DNA from: Meghimatium bilineatum | Taxonomy: Eukaryota; Mollusca; Gastropoda; Stylommatophora; Philomycidae | Direction of reading: 5' to 3' | Length of the DNA: 64,000 bases | Assembly (NCBI GenBank): GCA_034231615.1 | Contig: CM067298.1 | Span: forward strand, 52,666,883-52,730,882 | Part shown: piece after piece, positions 21,823 to 34,931 of the stretch | How positions within the stretch are numbered: the first letter of the stretch is position 1 | Layout: each line of letters starts with the position of its first letter | The notes under the pieces: model-generated | What the model saw: only the letters and a program-made list of their open reading frames with translations | What the model was told of the DNA's origin: nothing | The model's database searches: none | Position numbers and translations under genes: made by a program

Positions 21823-22007
21823 TTAACTCATTCCGCCCGTTAAACACTTTATATCGTTGCAGATAGAAGCCTCATTCTGGACGTGTCCACGATTATTCAT
21901 TCTTGAAGATACACCATCTAAATTTGCTTCGTTTGGATTGCAAATGACAAGTATTACTTATTTAGCCGTTTAACATTTAGAAATCTGGCTAGCGAAAGGA
22001 AATCCTC
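21823..22007 (+). mobile_element. TTAA element family 2, cut by duplication junction
   Basis: Same start (TTAACTCATTCCGCCCG) as the full copy at 40715-41784, but after 185 bases it jumps into the start of unit 2. The truncation marks the tandem junction. Confidence 0.9.
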
Positions 22008-22186
22008 AAGTTTTTCATGCTGATCTTGTGCAGCAATACATATGTTGACTTTCCCCATGCTTTTCTGTGGTTAGCGAGACAAAGTGACCAATGAAACGTC
22101 TCATCATCAAGATTAGTGACTCTGAGTGAGATTAGCACACATGACTATTCCGAAGAACTTGGCAAATATAGATTCCTGGCTATTTA

Positions 22187-22265
22187 TGCGACACAATGCA
22201 TTTCCATTCTCTGGACTACATCCTGCTGGAAATATAGTAGTGCCATTGTCTTGCTAAAAGAGAGA
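22187..22265 (+). repeat. Unit 2 copy: SINE-like family A fragment
   Basis: Same as 3297-3375. Confidence 0.6.
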
Positions 22266-22689
22266 TCCGGTGAGAACTTTCTGTGACGTTTTACAAGCTT
22301 CTTTCATGTCCTTTTGTATATCTAGATATATATTAATGGTTTATGTCAGGAACCCATGTACAGGTCTTTATATTTATTTTGGAGTTGCTTGTTTTGATGT
22401 TCTAGATTTATTTCTATATTTCTCCTAGTAAAATTAAACTCAAGTTATTGTGTGATTTGTGTACGCTCCATAATATTGTGACTGCTTACCTTTTGGTGCA
22501 TAGCTTTATTGTGTTTATGACATGTAGTCATGTTCCTGTTTTCCAATTTTGATGGTAATATTGTATCTTGGCTGAAACATATTGGACAAGGGACCAGCAG
22601 ATTTGCTTCTTTTTGAGGAATATTTCTTCTTCTTTAGTTCGCTAATAATGTCTATATCTGCAGTGCTGTTTCTTGTATAAATTGAACAG

Positions 22690-23100
22690 TATTTTCATTT
22701 CTTTTTTTTTTGTACCATAAAGTTTAACCTTCATAGGTGTATCAGAAGGCCAGTATGTGCACCTTAATGTGTCATAGTTTGCACATTCTTGAAGGGTATG
22801 TTCTGAAGCCTGATTGGCTTGCCCACATGTACACTTTGCTGTTGTGTCAATTTTAGTCTATTGTGTCCAGTTCTGAGTCAAAATATGATGACCTGTTCTT
22901 GTCTGTTAAGTAGGTGGTAGTTATCCCGTGATGGTAAGTTTGGCTTTCGTTGTGCCTTTAACATGGATTTCTTTTGGTGATAGCTGGTTGGTACATCCAG
23001 TTGCCGCATGTTAGAACCTTCCTTGGCCAGCTCTCTCATTTCCTGCTATTCCACAGTGATGGAATCCATTTCAGTAAATGTGCATGAAATGAATTAGACT
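22690..23100 (-). mobile_element. Unit 2 copy: RNase H-type LINE tail
   Basis: Same as 3800-4210, with the same frame breaks. Confidence 0.6.
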
Positions 23101-23337
23101 TTGAATGCTTCAACAATGCCTGTGTAAAGTTTATTCCACTTTGCCTGGAACCTATTGAATGTTGATCTGCCTGTGTTGGAACCATGTTTCAAGCTTTCAT
23201 TCAATTCATGTGTGATAGGTCAATAGGTTTGCGGTGCAACTTTCTGTAAATCTGTATTAATACAGAAAATCTGTACTAGTTGATAGGTATGGGATTCAGA
23301 CAATAATCTTCAGCCAAAGACGAATGTGTTGGACCAT

Positions 23338-23470
23338 TGGCAAAAATAAAACGGTGACACAGTGCATTTCCATTCTCTGGACTATATCCTGCTGGAAATA
23401 TAGTAAGGCCGCTGTCTTGCTACAAGAGAGATGCAGTGGGAGTTTGAGAATGAACACTGAAGAAGACAGC
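23338..23470 (+). repeat. Unit 2 copy: SINE-like family A
   Basis: Same as 4448-4580. Confidence 0.6.
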
Positions 23471-24464
23471 AATTTGCACTTTTTATTAATTAATTTGTTC
23501 ATGTGTTACTTGGGCGTGATAAGAGAGCAAAGAAAAAGCAACATTATCTGCCATATATGTCATAGGCAGCTGAGGAGGAATGAGTTTTGGGTGTCTAGCC
23601 ATAGACCCAGAAATGCCATGATGTAATTAGATGTTTTGGCCGGAAGGAGCTATAAATCATGCTGCAACACATTCTGTTGCACATGTATCAGATGGAGTTT
23701 AAGAGAACAATGCAGAAGATTGATTAAATAATTTCTTCATTAATTCACTTGATGATTTCCTTCTTTAATAGCTTGACTGCTGTCGAAGGCAGACGGAGGA
23801 GGGCAGCCACTAATGTCAGTTACACAGCCGTGCCTTTAAATAAGTAAGTAATTATTTGAGGTCAAATATTGCCTGTTTGTTGTTGGGCCCAAAAGTGGAG
23901 CAAAGCTGTAAAATGTAAACCACGATACTACATTTTCTTTTCTCTGGACTAAATCTAGCTATACCAGCAGGAGTATGAAAATAAATGCAGTTTAAATATT
24001 CATGATTTAATATCAGTTAATTTTGAAAATGGGTTGACCATCACCAGAGTGCGTTACTAGGTCATGAATTCTCTGTGATTATGGACAGTTAAATTGATGG
24101 TTGGAAAGATACTGAAGTATCTGAAGGTGTGCTTTTAGTGGGAACCACGGTTATTGACTGACAGTAAGGAAGAACAAATGAGGTGGAGTTTGAACCATTT
24201 GCAGCGCTATCATGAAGAAGGTGATTTCTGTCTTCAATATTGATGGGTTACGAATCGTGTCATCACTTTGAGCCATGTAACATCCTGGGTCGCAGAAGAG
24301 CAAAAAATTCAAATCACTAGATGACGAGTCCCCATGCCATTACGTAACTAGAGCCTGTAGGTGTCTCCATTCATCCTCTTTGCTATGCCCTGATTCATCA
24401 GTACAGAATCACATGCAATTAAGCTCATATGACTTAGAATTTCTGCCACATGAAACTTGGAATA

Positions 24465-25234
24465 TGTCACAGCCTAACGGTCAAATTCCATTACACATTG
24501 CGATTATAAGTAGGAGAAAACTTGCTGATTTTGTCAACTAATTATGGAACAACAACTGAATTTCCGCCATATTTTACTATCAAATGTAGTACCATGCATC
24601 ATGGTTCATGATCATCGTGGTAAGATATCTACATGTTTTAGTTGTTGTTATATTATAATAATCATCTAGAATGTTCATTTATTCATTGAAAAACACACAT
24701 AAAAACAATATGTATCAGGGGTTACAGTGTTGGCATTTAAAATAAATATGTTGTATATCCAGCTAGGCCTAGTCTTGACGAATGGAAGTTGTATGGGATT
24801 TCTTCATGTTTTATTAGTTTATTCAGTCTATATTATATTAGTTTGTATTTGAAACAACATATATACAACAGGAATAAGTATTTAGGAGGATTTTAATCAA
24901 TTTTGCCACACACTTCTCAAGTATTAGGGTTGTCAAGAAATTATATTTGTGATTTAAAAAAAAATGTTTTGTGATTCTCTTCCTCCCCCCCCCCCCCCCC
25001 TTTTTCAGCTTCACTACTTGTTCACAAGTGTCATATCATACATACAACAAAAACATGATTATATTTATTATTCACTCCTTTATTTGTATGTGCAAAAATT
25101 ATTTTGATATCTTTGCAAACAAAAAAATTATCACATTTACTAAACACTCACCAAAAAATTATGCACATTGTAAAAAAAGAAGCCAGGCCCAAGGGGAAAA
25201 TTGTGTAAATTTTATTCGGGATCCTAAAGGTTAA
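24465..25234. mobile_element. Unit 2 copy: TTAA element family 1, truncated
   Basis: Same as 5575-6341, except that the C run has 16 Cs instead of 13. Confidence 0.65.
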
Positions 25235-25242
25235 AACTTAGT

Positions 25243-25683
25243 ATGAACATCAATGCTATTGGCTTCAAGAACAGATCGTTAGTGCAAAGTATACTTTTAT
25301 ATGGATGTGAAAGTTGGACACTCAATGCAGACACAGAAAGAAGGATTCAGTCTTTTGAAACCAAGTGCTACAGATGTTTGTTAAGAATTAGCTACATAGA
25401 ACACAAGACAAATATATTTGTCCGACAGCAAATGAACAAATTTGCTAATTATTAAGCAGAACTTTTGGTAGTGGGGAAATGGCGTAAACTTGTTTGGTTT
25501 GGACATGTAACGAGACATGACTTGCTGTCTGAAATTATTTTGCTAGGAACAGAAAAGGAAAAGAGTGGAAGGAAGAGAGGAGGATAAAGAAATTCTAAAA
25601 TTGATAACACCAATGAATGGTTTGGATGGAGAGATTTTTGTGCTGATGTATCCAGTGTGGCACCACTACCATCCTAATAGGTT
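25243..25683 (+). mobile_element. Unit 2 copy: LINE family R tail
   Basis: Same as 6350-6790, including the stop after KFANY. Confidence 0.8.
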
Positions 25684-25777
25684 ATTGGTCTTATTAATAT
25701 TATTATTATAATTAGCACTAGTGGTCTGAATAGATTGATCTTTACTGTAATACTGATCTTGTTTTTCCAAAATCATA

Positions 25778-26783
25778 TTAAACATTACCATGGAAATCAT
25801 CCCGTATATGGGTCCCGCGGTATTTGAAGGTGGTAACTATTTCATGTATGTGATCGTTAAACAAGATATTTGTTTTATCTTGCTTAGTTTCACATGTCAC
25901 CAATATCTTGCTTTTATTAATGCTAATTTCCATGCCATATCTCTGACTAACTTCTTCCAACCATAAGGTGGTGAGTTTCTGGAGTTCAGGTTTGAAACCA
26001 GCCAAGAGATCAATACCATTGGTATAATGCAAGTTACAAAGTGGTCTACTGCCAATTGTTGTTGATATCTGGAGATGATGTAATGCCTCCTGCATTACAT
26101 ATTCAAGATATATGTTAAAATGTACTGGGAAAAGTATGCAACCACGACACACTTCTATATCCGTCTTGAAAAATTTACCAATGTCATTATTTATGGAAAA
26201 AAAACTGCTTGCATCTGTATACAGCTCTTCAATAACTTCTATGAAGTTTGTATTGAAGTTATATTGTCTCAGAATCTGCCACATGCAATTAAATGCCTTT
26301 GTGAAATCATTTAAATTATACAAAGCATATTGATGTATTTATAAAATCACTTTATTAAGTGCTTTTCTATCAATATTTTGAGGTTAAAAATGCAATGTTA
26401 AGTAATTCCGTTTTTAAGGAAACCAGCAAGTTCTTCTGCGAACAATTCTTCTGATTTAGCTTGTATTCTATTAAGAATTATCTTTAGCATCACCTTGCTG
26501 GAATATGTGATTAGACTAATAGTTCTGTAATTCTTGCACAGTTTGAATTTCTTAGGAAGCAGTATGACTAATTATTGTGTTCATTTTCTAGGCCATGTTT
26601 TTGGCTAATGGCTGTCATAACAGTGATCAAATCCTCTCTTATATGATTTAGGAGCTCCGATGTAATATTACGTCTGGTGATTTATTTTCTTTCAATGATC
26701 TTATGACTGTTGACACTTCTTCCCTCAATGTTTCTGCATTTTCCAATTCTCTGTTATTACACAAAATACCAGAGAGTCTGAGG
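25778..26783 (-). mobile_element. Unit 2 copy: LINE RT fragment
   Basis: Same as 6885-7890. The 181-residue open stretch is unchanged, including the lost YADD box. Confidence 0.85.
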
Positions 26784-27090
26784 CAATTTCACATTTTTTG
26801 ACTCATATTTTGATGTTTTAGAACCATTGCAAATAAGTGCAGTCAAATTTTTTTTTACAGTAAATTTGTTGTATTTTTAGTTACATTTTATTCCTGTTGG
26901 CATGCCCAAATATTTCTGTGCCTTACATCGGTCAACTAAATGGCAATTTCTAACTTTTAAAGATTGTTGTGTTCTGACCCCTATTGGTTTGGTTAACTGA
27001 CCCCAATTGTTGAGTTACATTAGCAAGTTTTCAAGTTGTATTATGAAATTGAGCATGTTGTTATATATTTAACTTCATTTTTTGAAATAG

Positions 27091-27170
27091 GAAAATGCGA
27101 AGAGGAGACCCATGTTCATCTCACTACTGCACTGAAAAGCTTAATATCTACAAATCTCCCAAGCATAAAG
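27091..27170 (+). CDS. Duplicated penultimate exon (unit 2)
   Basis: Same sequence and splice borders as 8198-8277. No copy of the 1252-1472 exon lies in unit 2, so this exon can only be used by splicing from far upstream (1472 to 27091, in phase). If both this exon and 8198-8277 were included, the phase would break (8277 leaves one base, this exon needs two). The two copies are therefore alternatives, or this one is unused. Confidence 0.6.
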
Positions 27171-27191
27171 GTAAAGGTTGTTCGTATAACA

Positions 27192-27335
27192 CAGGCGTTC
27201 TCAACTTGGTGTTTTGAACCTCTGAAGCACCTTGGTGCAGTTGTAAATACACGTGCTAGCGCCATGTGAGTTAAAAATGTTCATGTGCACCAATGCTTGC
27301 ACATGCTCACCATCCGAAAAGGTTGAGAACCCCTG
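27192..27335. mobile_element. Unit 2 copy: hAT-like MITE
   Basis: Same as 8299-8442. Confidence 0.7.
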
Positions 27336-29012
27336 AAGTAAAATGGCATTGTTATTAGTTATTTACACATTCATTTCCATTACTTTGAATTCTTGTTATT
27401 TCAGGCATTAGTGAATATGCTAATAAATCCTATTAGCAATTATTTCACTAATCTGAAATCACTGCAATCTGAGCACACCTATAATTACTTTTTGGTTCTT
27501 ATTTGGAACCTGTGTTCCCCTCTATTTGATTATTTCCCTTGGCAATGTTTGTCAGTTGTAAAAAAAAACTGCTTTGTGTATGTGTGTATTTATATTTACT
27601 TATATGATACAAAGTTTTACTGCAGTTTCACATTTATGAAATGTGTTCTGAAATTTAGACGAATCCATGATCAATGAACTAGCATTATTGAAGCATTGTT
27701 GACTATCACTCTTGATGGGCTCTTGATGATAACAGACTGAATCACTGCAATCCTAAGCAAACCTCTGTGAAGGAAAAAAAGTAAATGTGGTCCCAAAATT
27801 ATACACAGAAGAAAGGTGCAGATAGTGTATCCTTGCTGTAAACTTTGACACAATATAGCAAATGTACTGGTTCTTGAATTTTTTTGTTAGTACAAAAGGC
27901 TATGTGATCATGAAATTGATACCAGAACAAATATAGGAAAGTAAAGGTGGTAGGAATGATGCTGGCCACACGTCACCCTTGACATGGTGGTCGTAGAAAA
28001 ATACCTGCCTCCTGTCCTCCATTCACTAAATAGTTTAAAAGACTTCTTACTAATAGTGATCCTCCGTTGCCTGGCGTAGGAAAGTGTTTAGGTTTCATGT
28101 TTTTAAGTATGCAGATGTCTGAGAAGTCCAATGGAGGCTTGGGAAAAAAATATGTTACAGTGTTCTTCAAATGAATTAAGTGAGAGAAGGCAATCTGACT
28201 TTTTTTTCACTTTTGTCTCTTGAAGTGTCTGCTGTGTTTTATTAGTCTTTAGTGTTTTTAATACCTACATGCACTGATCTTACCATGCCATCTGGGCAAT
28301 CAAGATGTGTGTTTTTTGTTAGAGCTTGAGTCCATGCTGCAGTGCTAGAGAGGTATCTTCAAGCAATCTTCAAAATTCCTCCACTTGTGTGATTGATTAC
28401 CTATGCACAGTTCACAATAGAAGTCTCTTTGGAAGACATCCATCTAGCATGGGATATGATCAGCCCAACAAAGTTGAAACCTGATTAAGATATGGATGCA
28501 TTTGATCGTGGATCTTTGAAGGATCCTAATAGGAATATTATTCTGATCAGGACCATCAGGAACTTGTTCTGACACTGAAGATGAAATGAGTTAGACTATC
28601 ATGCATGCATAGCATAGACAGTTCAGGATTTTGCTGCATGATATTAATAATGAAAGATACAAAGTGGACTAGTTCATCTTTAAAAGTATAGCAGCGATAT
28701 AAATTTTTGATGTCTGAATGAAGGGAAAAAAAGCACAATTAAACAGTAAAATAATATTATGACAAAAATGGCATGTAGAATATCTATGTTTTTCATGGTT
28801 CTAGTTTTAGTTACAGCATCACATCATTCAAACTGAAGAATAGTAGTTTCCACCCTATGCACTTTAATCAATACTAAAAGAACATAAGACATCAATAGTA
28901 GTAGTAGTAGTAGTAGCACTAGTAGTAATAGTACACATAGATAGTTTTTAAGTTAAAACTAATCATTTCAATATCTCTACCCTTGCATTACTAATGTCTA
29001 ATTCTATTTCAG

Positions 29013-29107
29013 GTAAAAAGAAAATCGGTCAACGAAATGTTTTGACCATTCTTCACAACCAGTCTATCACAGAAGAGTCAGGATTACCAACTGAGGAAAA
29101 CTCATAA
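29013..29107 (+). CDS. Duplicated terminal exon (unit 2)
   Basis: Same as 10120-10214, with acceptor, reading frame and TAA stop (29105-29107) intact. It gives an alternative 3' end with an identical protein. Whether it is transcribed cannot be told from sequence. Confidence 0.6.
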
Positions 29108-29697
29108 GCATTTTCAATGAAAATGTATATTCCATTATCTTAAGCATGCCATATAGTTTATATAGTCAGCAAAGATGGAGACTCTTATTTTATGATATTT
29201 TTATCAGGTTAAATTTCATAATTACATCTGAAATATATATTTATTGAAATATACTTGAATTCAGTGAAGAAGTGTTGAATCTGACCATCTGATGGCCACA
29301 TTAAAACACATTCCCAATTCTGCAAATGTAGTTTGAAAATAGTGAAATGAAATTCAATAAGTTTGAGAAAATTGATAAAAACACTTGAAAGTTATCGAAA
29401 TCATCAACTGTATATATTTTGTCTTCATTGGTTGCCACTTTTTTGAGTGGTTTACTGTTTTGTCTTAGTTTGTGTTTTTAGAATACAGTATTTTGTATTT
29501 TATAGGAGAAAGAGGTGTTGCTATTCATTTTCTGTTACAGTAGCAAAGGCCAGAATATGGTCAGCGGGCAAAATCTAGCCTGTGGCGGAATTTTATATGG
29601 CCCTCCAGACTGATCTAAAAGTACTGCATGCACAAATTCCGTAGCTCATAAAACACAACTTAGAGCTACAAGGAACTAAACAAAACATCTTTTGACC

Positions 29698-29965
29698 CCC
29701 ATCAATCATCAATAACACGTAACCCTTCAGGGTCGTAGGGGTACCACATTGGATGCTTCAGCACACAGAGTCCTCCAGCAAATTCTATCCTCAGCGATGC
29801 AGATGAGTGGAAAGATCTTGTCCTGCCCATTTCTTGACGTTGTCTGTCCATGCCTTTATTTTGTCCTCCTCTGCTTCTTCCCGTTTCGACAGTTCCATGC
29901 AGTATTATTTTTGACAAGACATCATGTCTGCATACATGTCCAAACCATGCTATGACCACCCTCAT
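29698..29965 (-). mobile_element. Unit 2 copy: LINE family R 3' end
   Basis: Same as 10805-11072. Confidence 0.75.
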
Positions 29966-30097
29966 AACAAACCAAAAAAGCTCAATCTGACCCCAGACTC
30001 AAAATAGATTGCCTGTTGTAAAAAATAATTTCAATTTTATTGCATACACACCTTTATTATAAATAGCATCTAAAAAGCTCAAAAGGTGCAGAGGATT

Positions 30098-30373
30098 GAC
30101 GTCACTGTACTCTTCTTCTGCGTTCAGCATCTGTGGTCATGCTATATTGTCAGGCCTGTCGTCAAGACGAAGTCCACTGTCTTCTCCAGGTCAGAGCGGC
30201 TGCCCCATAGCTTTTGCCTCAAGTCTGTATCCTCTGGCTAGGTCTGCTGTCTTTGCTCTTTGTATGTTGGGCAGTCCTGAAGTATGGGTTCCGGATCCAC
30301 ATGGACATTCATCTGTGTATGAGATCCTCAATTGGTAAAGGTGACCCAACAGTCTGCAGTATCCTGATTATAC
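30098..30373 (-). mobile_element. Unit 2 copy: LINE family J 3' end
   Basis: Same as 11205-11480. Confidence 0.7.
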
Positions 30374-30862
30374 TCTTATTTTGCAATATGTACTTTGCCT
30401 CAATAAATAGTACACCATCCCACAATTAAATAATGAGACTCAATCTATAAATCAAAGCATGCAGTCCAAACAGGCAACATTCATCTAAGATCTGTCCAAA
30501 TATTAATATCTGCCTGCCAACATTTGACTACCTGCCATTTTGTTTGATTTTTGAGGTGCATTGTTAAATATGCACAGAAGAGCCGAACATTAAATTCTGT
30601 TTTAAAATTTGAAGAACTGCTTTTTAGACAATTGAATTGATGAGACATGTTTATATGAATCAATGCTTACCTCATGCATGTATATTTAGGTGGTATTCAA
30701 AACAAATGTGAAAATGATTACAGAATTAAGCAAGGCTGGGACATAAATATTATGTTCATAACGATGAGCCAGTCAGAAATCATATATGAAGTCATTTGAC
30801 TGAGAATGATGGCAGATGAATTTCTTCCAGAGGCACAACAAATTGTAACTGCCCATGTTTAT

Positions 30863-32043
30863 TTAACCTTTAGCGCGCTGTAGGCAACTAGCCTACATGT
30901 GCAATGTATTTTGCTGCTGTATGTGCAATGTATTTCGCAGACTTAACCATTAACATGTTGCATTAAAATTGCGCAACTTCCTCCCTTGCCACTAAATTCA
31001 TTTTTGACAAATGTGCGTTATTTTTTATGGGCGTTTGGAAAGCGGAAAAACCTTTTTGTTTTTAGAGATCTTTAAATAATGTTGTGAAATGTAAATAAAG
31101 AATTGAATAAATCTATTGGTGTAAGCTTTGTTTGTGTATGTGTGAGACAAGAGGTGTGAGAAAGTGGTAAAGATCCAAACTGAAAAAAAATATAAAAAAA
31201 TACTAACTCACCTATATTTGTCCGATGTGTGATAACCTTGATAAAATTCTTCTACTTTCCTAGACCTATTATATAATGTTATTTCATAACCTCAAGTCAA
31301 GGTTCCTAGGGAATGTGCTGAAAAGAACGCAACTTGAACACTTAATAACCACTGGAAAGATCAAGGGGAGAAGAGACGGGATGACAAAGAGAGAAGTTGC
31401 TAGATGGACTAGTATTATGGCACAGTAGAAGTTCACCAACTAAGCTTATTGACAACACAAGAAACAGAGTCGTGGAGAAACATGATGGCCTACAACATTC
31501 GGCATGGCACTTGATTGATTGAAACTAACACGCTCATAATATCATTTGAGAAAATAAATAAAACACGTAGGTGTCACTTACCTTGTTGGTCCATTCTATA
31601 CTAGGTCTACAAATTTTGAGTCCGACACGCAACATAATTATTTTCAATGCTGAATATACTGTGGCGAAATGTCTGGGTCTGTTCTCCAAAACTAACAGGT
31701 TACTAATATCTTCTTTGAAAACAAATGTAGTTCCCAATAATTTTTCATCAGAATCCATAAAACGATCATCAAAAATGGCTCCCATTTAAACAGATTTCTT
31801 TAGATTATAATAGACAAGTACAAATTAACATGGCCACTGTTTTAAAAATTACTTGGAAAATTATTGAGTGGGAAGGATGTAGCATAATCATAGCTTAGAG
31901 GGTGCTGAGTCCCAGTCATGTAACTGGTAAAGATTTTATAGTTCTTCAACAATAAATGAGTGCATAGTGACAAGCATCGACGGCAGGTGTACACGGAAAG
32001 ACTTCCGCCGTGGATTAGTCGCAGAATGTGTGTTAAAGGTTAA
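30863..32043. mobile_element. Unit 2 copy: TTAA element family 1
   Basis: Same as 11970-13150, with the LINE fragment at 31290-31533 and the exon-like frame at 31582-31785 (minus). Confidence 0.75.
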
Positions 32044-32162
32044 GTCACTGTTGCTATGTACCACTTTCAACAAGTAAATCAGGATTATAAACTAACATCA
32101 TTCGTCTGAGAAACAAGGTAATCAAAAGTAGACATTTAATTCTTTTTTCTTGGTTTACATCA

Positions 32163-33468
32163 ATAACCTAGTTGCCGAACTACCACAGGGGATCAAAGTG
32201 GCAACATATGCTACTGATCTGGTTCACAGAACATGCGACAGTGTCCACTAAACAAATATAAAGAGCTATTGATGCCTCAACCCTATGGGCAAATAGATCA
32301 TGCGTCAGCATTAACACAGATAAATCCAGTACTTCAACCCTCTCACCCCAAAAAAAAGTCAGTGTTATCAAGATAAATGGAGAGCTTTTGAAAGAAGTCA
32401 AAAAACCCACATACCTCAGTTACTTGTGATTATAAGCTGACATGAAAGCAACACATAAAGCAAAGCAATAACAAAAGCCAGGAGAAAGTTAGCTATTCTG
32501 AGAAAACTAAATGGAACCATATGGGGAACCAGTGCAAATATACTCCATAAAGTTTACCAGCAAGGCATAAGACCACACATGGAATATTGTTCAGCTGCAT
32601 GGTGTCCTGCATCAAACACCACATTACAAGATCTAGATAAAGTGCAAAACCAGGTGCTTAGGATAATGTTGATAGTGATGAAATAAACGCCCATAGTAGA
32701 GATGGAGAAAATACAAACACTTAGCAAACGCAGAGACACAAAGGTACTTTTACAAGTAAAAAGTTTCACCTGTATGCCAACTGTAATCCAATGAAGGAGA
32801 GACTCCAAAATATAGCAATGGGGGCGATTGAAAAGAAGCAGTTCTATCAGCCAAACTAAACGACTCCATAGACAACCCTTTAAGGTCTATACCAGAACAA
32901 ACCCCTTGGAGTGAAAGGCATAGAATACTAATATACATTCAACCCACGTTGTAGGAATACTAAGTGAGGATGAACAGAACAGTGTGCTGCGAGGAACATT
33001 TACCCTGTTTCCTGGATGAGAAGAACACGTTCAGAAAGCAATGGCAACCTACTGAACGTATTTATATTGCCTAGAAAATCACCACAGCCAACAAATGCTG
33101 GGTTGCTAGCTACGTCCTGGATAGGATATGCTACCAATTTATTTTTTTTCTTGGATGATGAATATTCACAAGACATATGGTTCAGATTATACACACAAAC
33201 CATCATCTTCAGACTATGAACTGGCCACAGCAGACTGAGATGTCACATGTTCCGAAAGCTGAAGATTGGCGAGACAGGCCTGTGCAACTGTGACTGAGTC
33301 CAGAGACTGCAGAACACATTCTTCATGCCTGTCAACTCTACCAAGAAGAGAGGGAGAAAATATGGCCCACTGAAACGGTACTACTTCCAGACTTGAGGGG
33401 TTACATAGATAACCTGAAGCGAATCACACAATTCATTGAAGCTATTGGTGCTGTAACCTGATATCTGA
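32163..33468 (+). mobile_element. Unit 2 copy: jockey-like LINE remnant
   Basis: Same as 13270-14575. It includes the SINE family B fragment (33023-33138) and one substitution at 32990. Confidence 0.8.
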
Positions 33469-33487
33469 CTGAAGAACGATGAAGAAG

Positions 33488-34153
33488 AAGAAGAGTATAC
33501 ACAGATGGGTCAGCACAAAATGCAGTGAGGAATGGAGGTGCAGTTATATATATCAGAACACCAACAGGGAAATTCTGCAATAATTGTGATACTAATCGAG
33601 GCAGTTATGGTGGCAACTGAAAAACTTCTGAACTCAAATCCTTGCCCACAGCCCGTGGTATTCCTGATATGCAAGGTCAGTGCTTCAAGCTCTCCAGTCT
33701 GGAAAAGTAACAGACTTGTAAAAACTACTTAATGAACTGTCTTACCAGTATAGAGTAACCATGCAGTGGATACCCTCTCACTGTGGAATACCAGGAAATG
33801 AAAAAGCAGACCAACTATCTAAGGAAGGTGCTGCTGAAGACCTATCACCTACCATCAGAAAAAATAGATGATCACGTCCATAAGAAAGCCACAAACACCA
33901 CCACAACATGACTCACATTATGAACAGATCAGAACAAGTTGTAATTCTACGCCTCTAAATGGGACACAGCTGACTCCACAGTTATGCACACAAAACACGA
34001 GATTGGCAACATGACCATGTGGACAGGCAGCAAAGAGTGCAAAAAAAATACTTCAAGAATGTTCTGAGTAAGATATGCTGAGGCAGACATATTTGCCAGA
34101 GGAAACAACACTGGAATCAAACTCTGTGGGCCACTGTCTGAACTACAAAAGAC
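33488..34153 (+). mobile_element. Unit 2 copy: RNase H LINE fragment
   Basis: Same as 14595-15260, with substitutions at 33544 and 34094. Confidence 0.8.
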
Positions 34154-34185
34154 AGTTTTATTCAGTAGACATAATTACAGATATA

Positions 34186-34313
34186 GACATGTTTCAAGTG
34201 AATGAAAGAACTTCCTATCTGGCTTATGTTTGCAGAACAAAATGTAGTAGACATGTTTCAAGTAAATGAAAGAACTTTCTTTCTGGCTTATGTTTGCAGA
34301 GTAAAATGTAGTA
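34186..34313 (+). repeat. Unit 2 copy: 64-base tandem repeat
   Basis: Same as 15293-15420. Confidence 0.9.
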
Positions 34314-34931
34314 GAGTTTTAGTGAATATCATTTGTAATCCGAAAAAATTGTTTAAAATAACCATTTTCCAGGTAAATATTTCGGATTCTGATGACTACC
34401 GGTAAGTATTTCATAGTTTTACGAATGCTGACATTGTTTCTCAGATGCAGATAATTGATGATAGGGACAGCAGTTCTTTATCGAATCTGTCTGATGGCAA
34501 AAAGTATCGCGGGTGTAGTTGATAGTGCCCATTCAGGTTACGATCATCTCTGGCGTTGCAACTCTTCGAAATGCCTATGCATTTAGCTGCATTAGACATA
34601 TTTCCAGAATTGATTATATCGAACAAGAATAGGTCAGTCACTACTTATGTCAGCATAAAATTTTTTCCACATTTTCTTCACCATTTTATTGCATATCACA
34701 CATATACCAACCAAATGTACATCATTATATTAATAGTCATTCCTTTATTTCCATAAAAAAGAATTGTAACAAATGGTCTAAAAACAAAAATGTCATATTT
34801 TTTTTCCAAATATCCTCCATAAATAACGTGTAGTAAAAAAAGAATGCAGTTACAGAAAACACAATTTTAATGCAGAATGCAAAACATCTGTTGAATACGT
34901 TTTCCAGTAACCCTAGTATCCAGCACCTACC

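Larger units (their letters stand above)
3118..22007 (+). repeat. Tandem segmental duplication, unit 1 (18,890 bases)
   Basis: The segment starting AAGTTTTTCATGC at 3118 starts again at 22008 and continues collinearly to 40900. Differences seen by eye: G/A at 5291, a C run of 13 against 16 near 6096, C/T at 11794, T/C at 14097, G/T at 14651, G/T at 15201, CCC against CC near 18306, A/G at 20264, and TTT against TTTT near 21969. Each transposon inside is present in both units at the same offset, so the duplication happened after all of them inserted. It carries the last two exons of the plus-strand gene. Confidence 0.95.
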
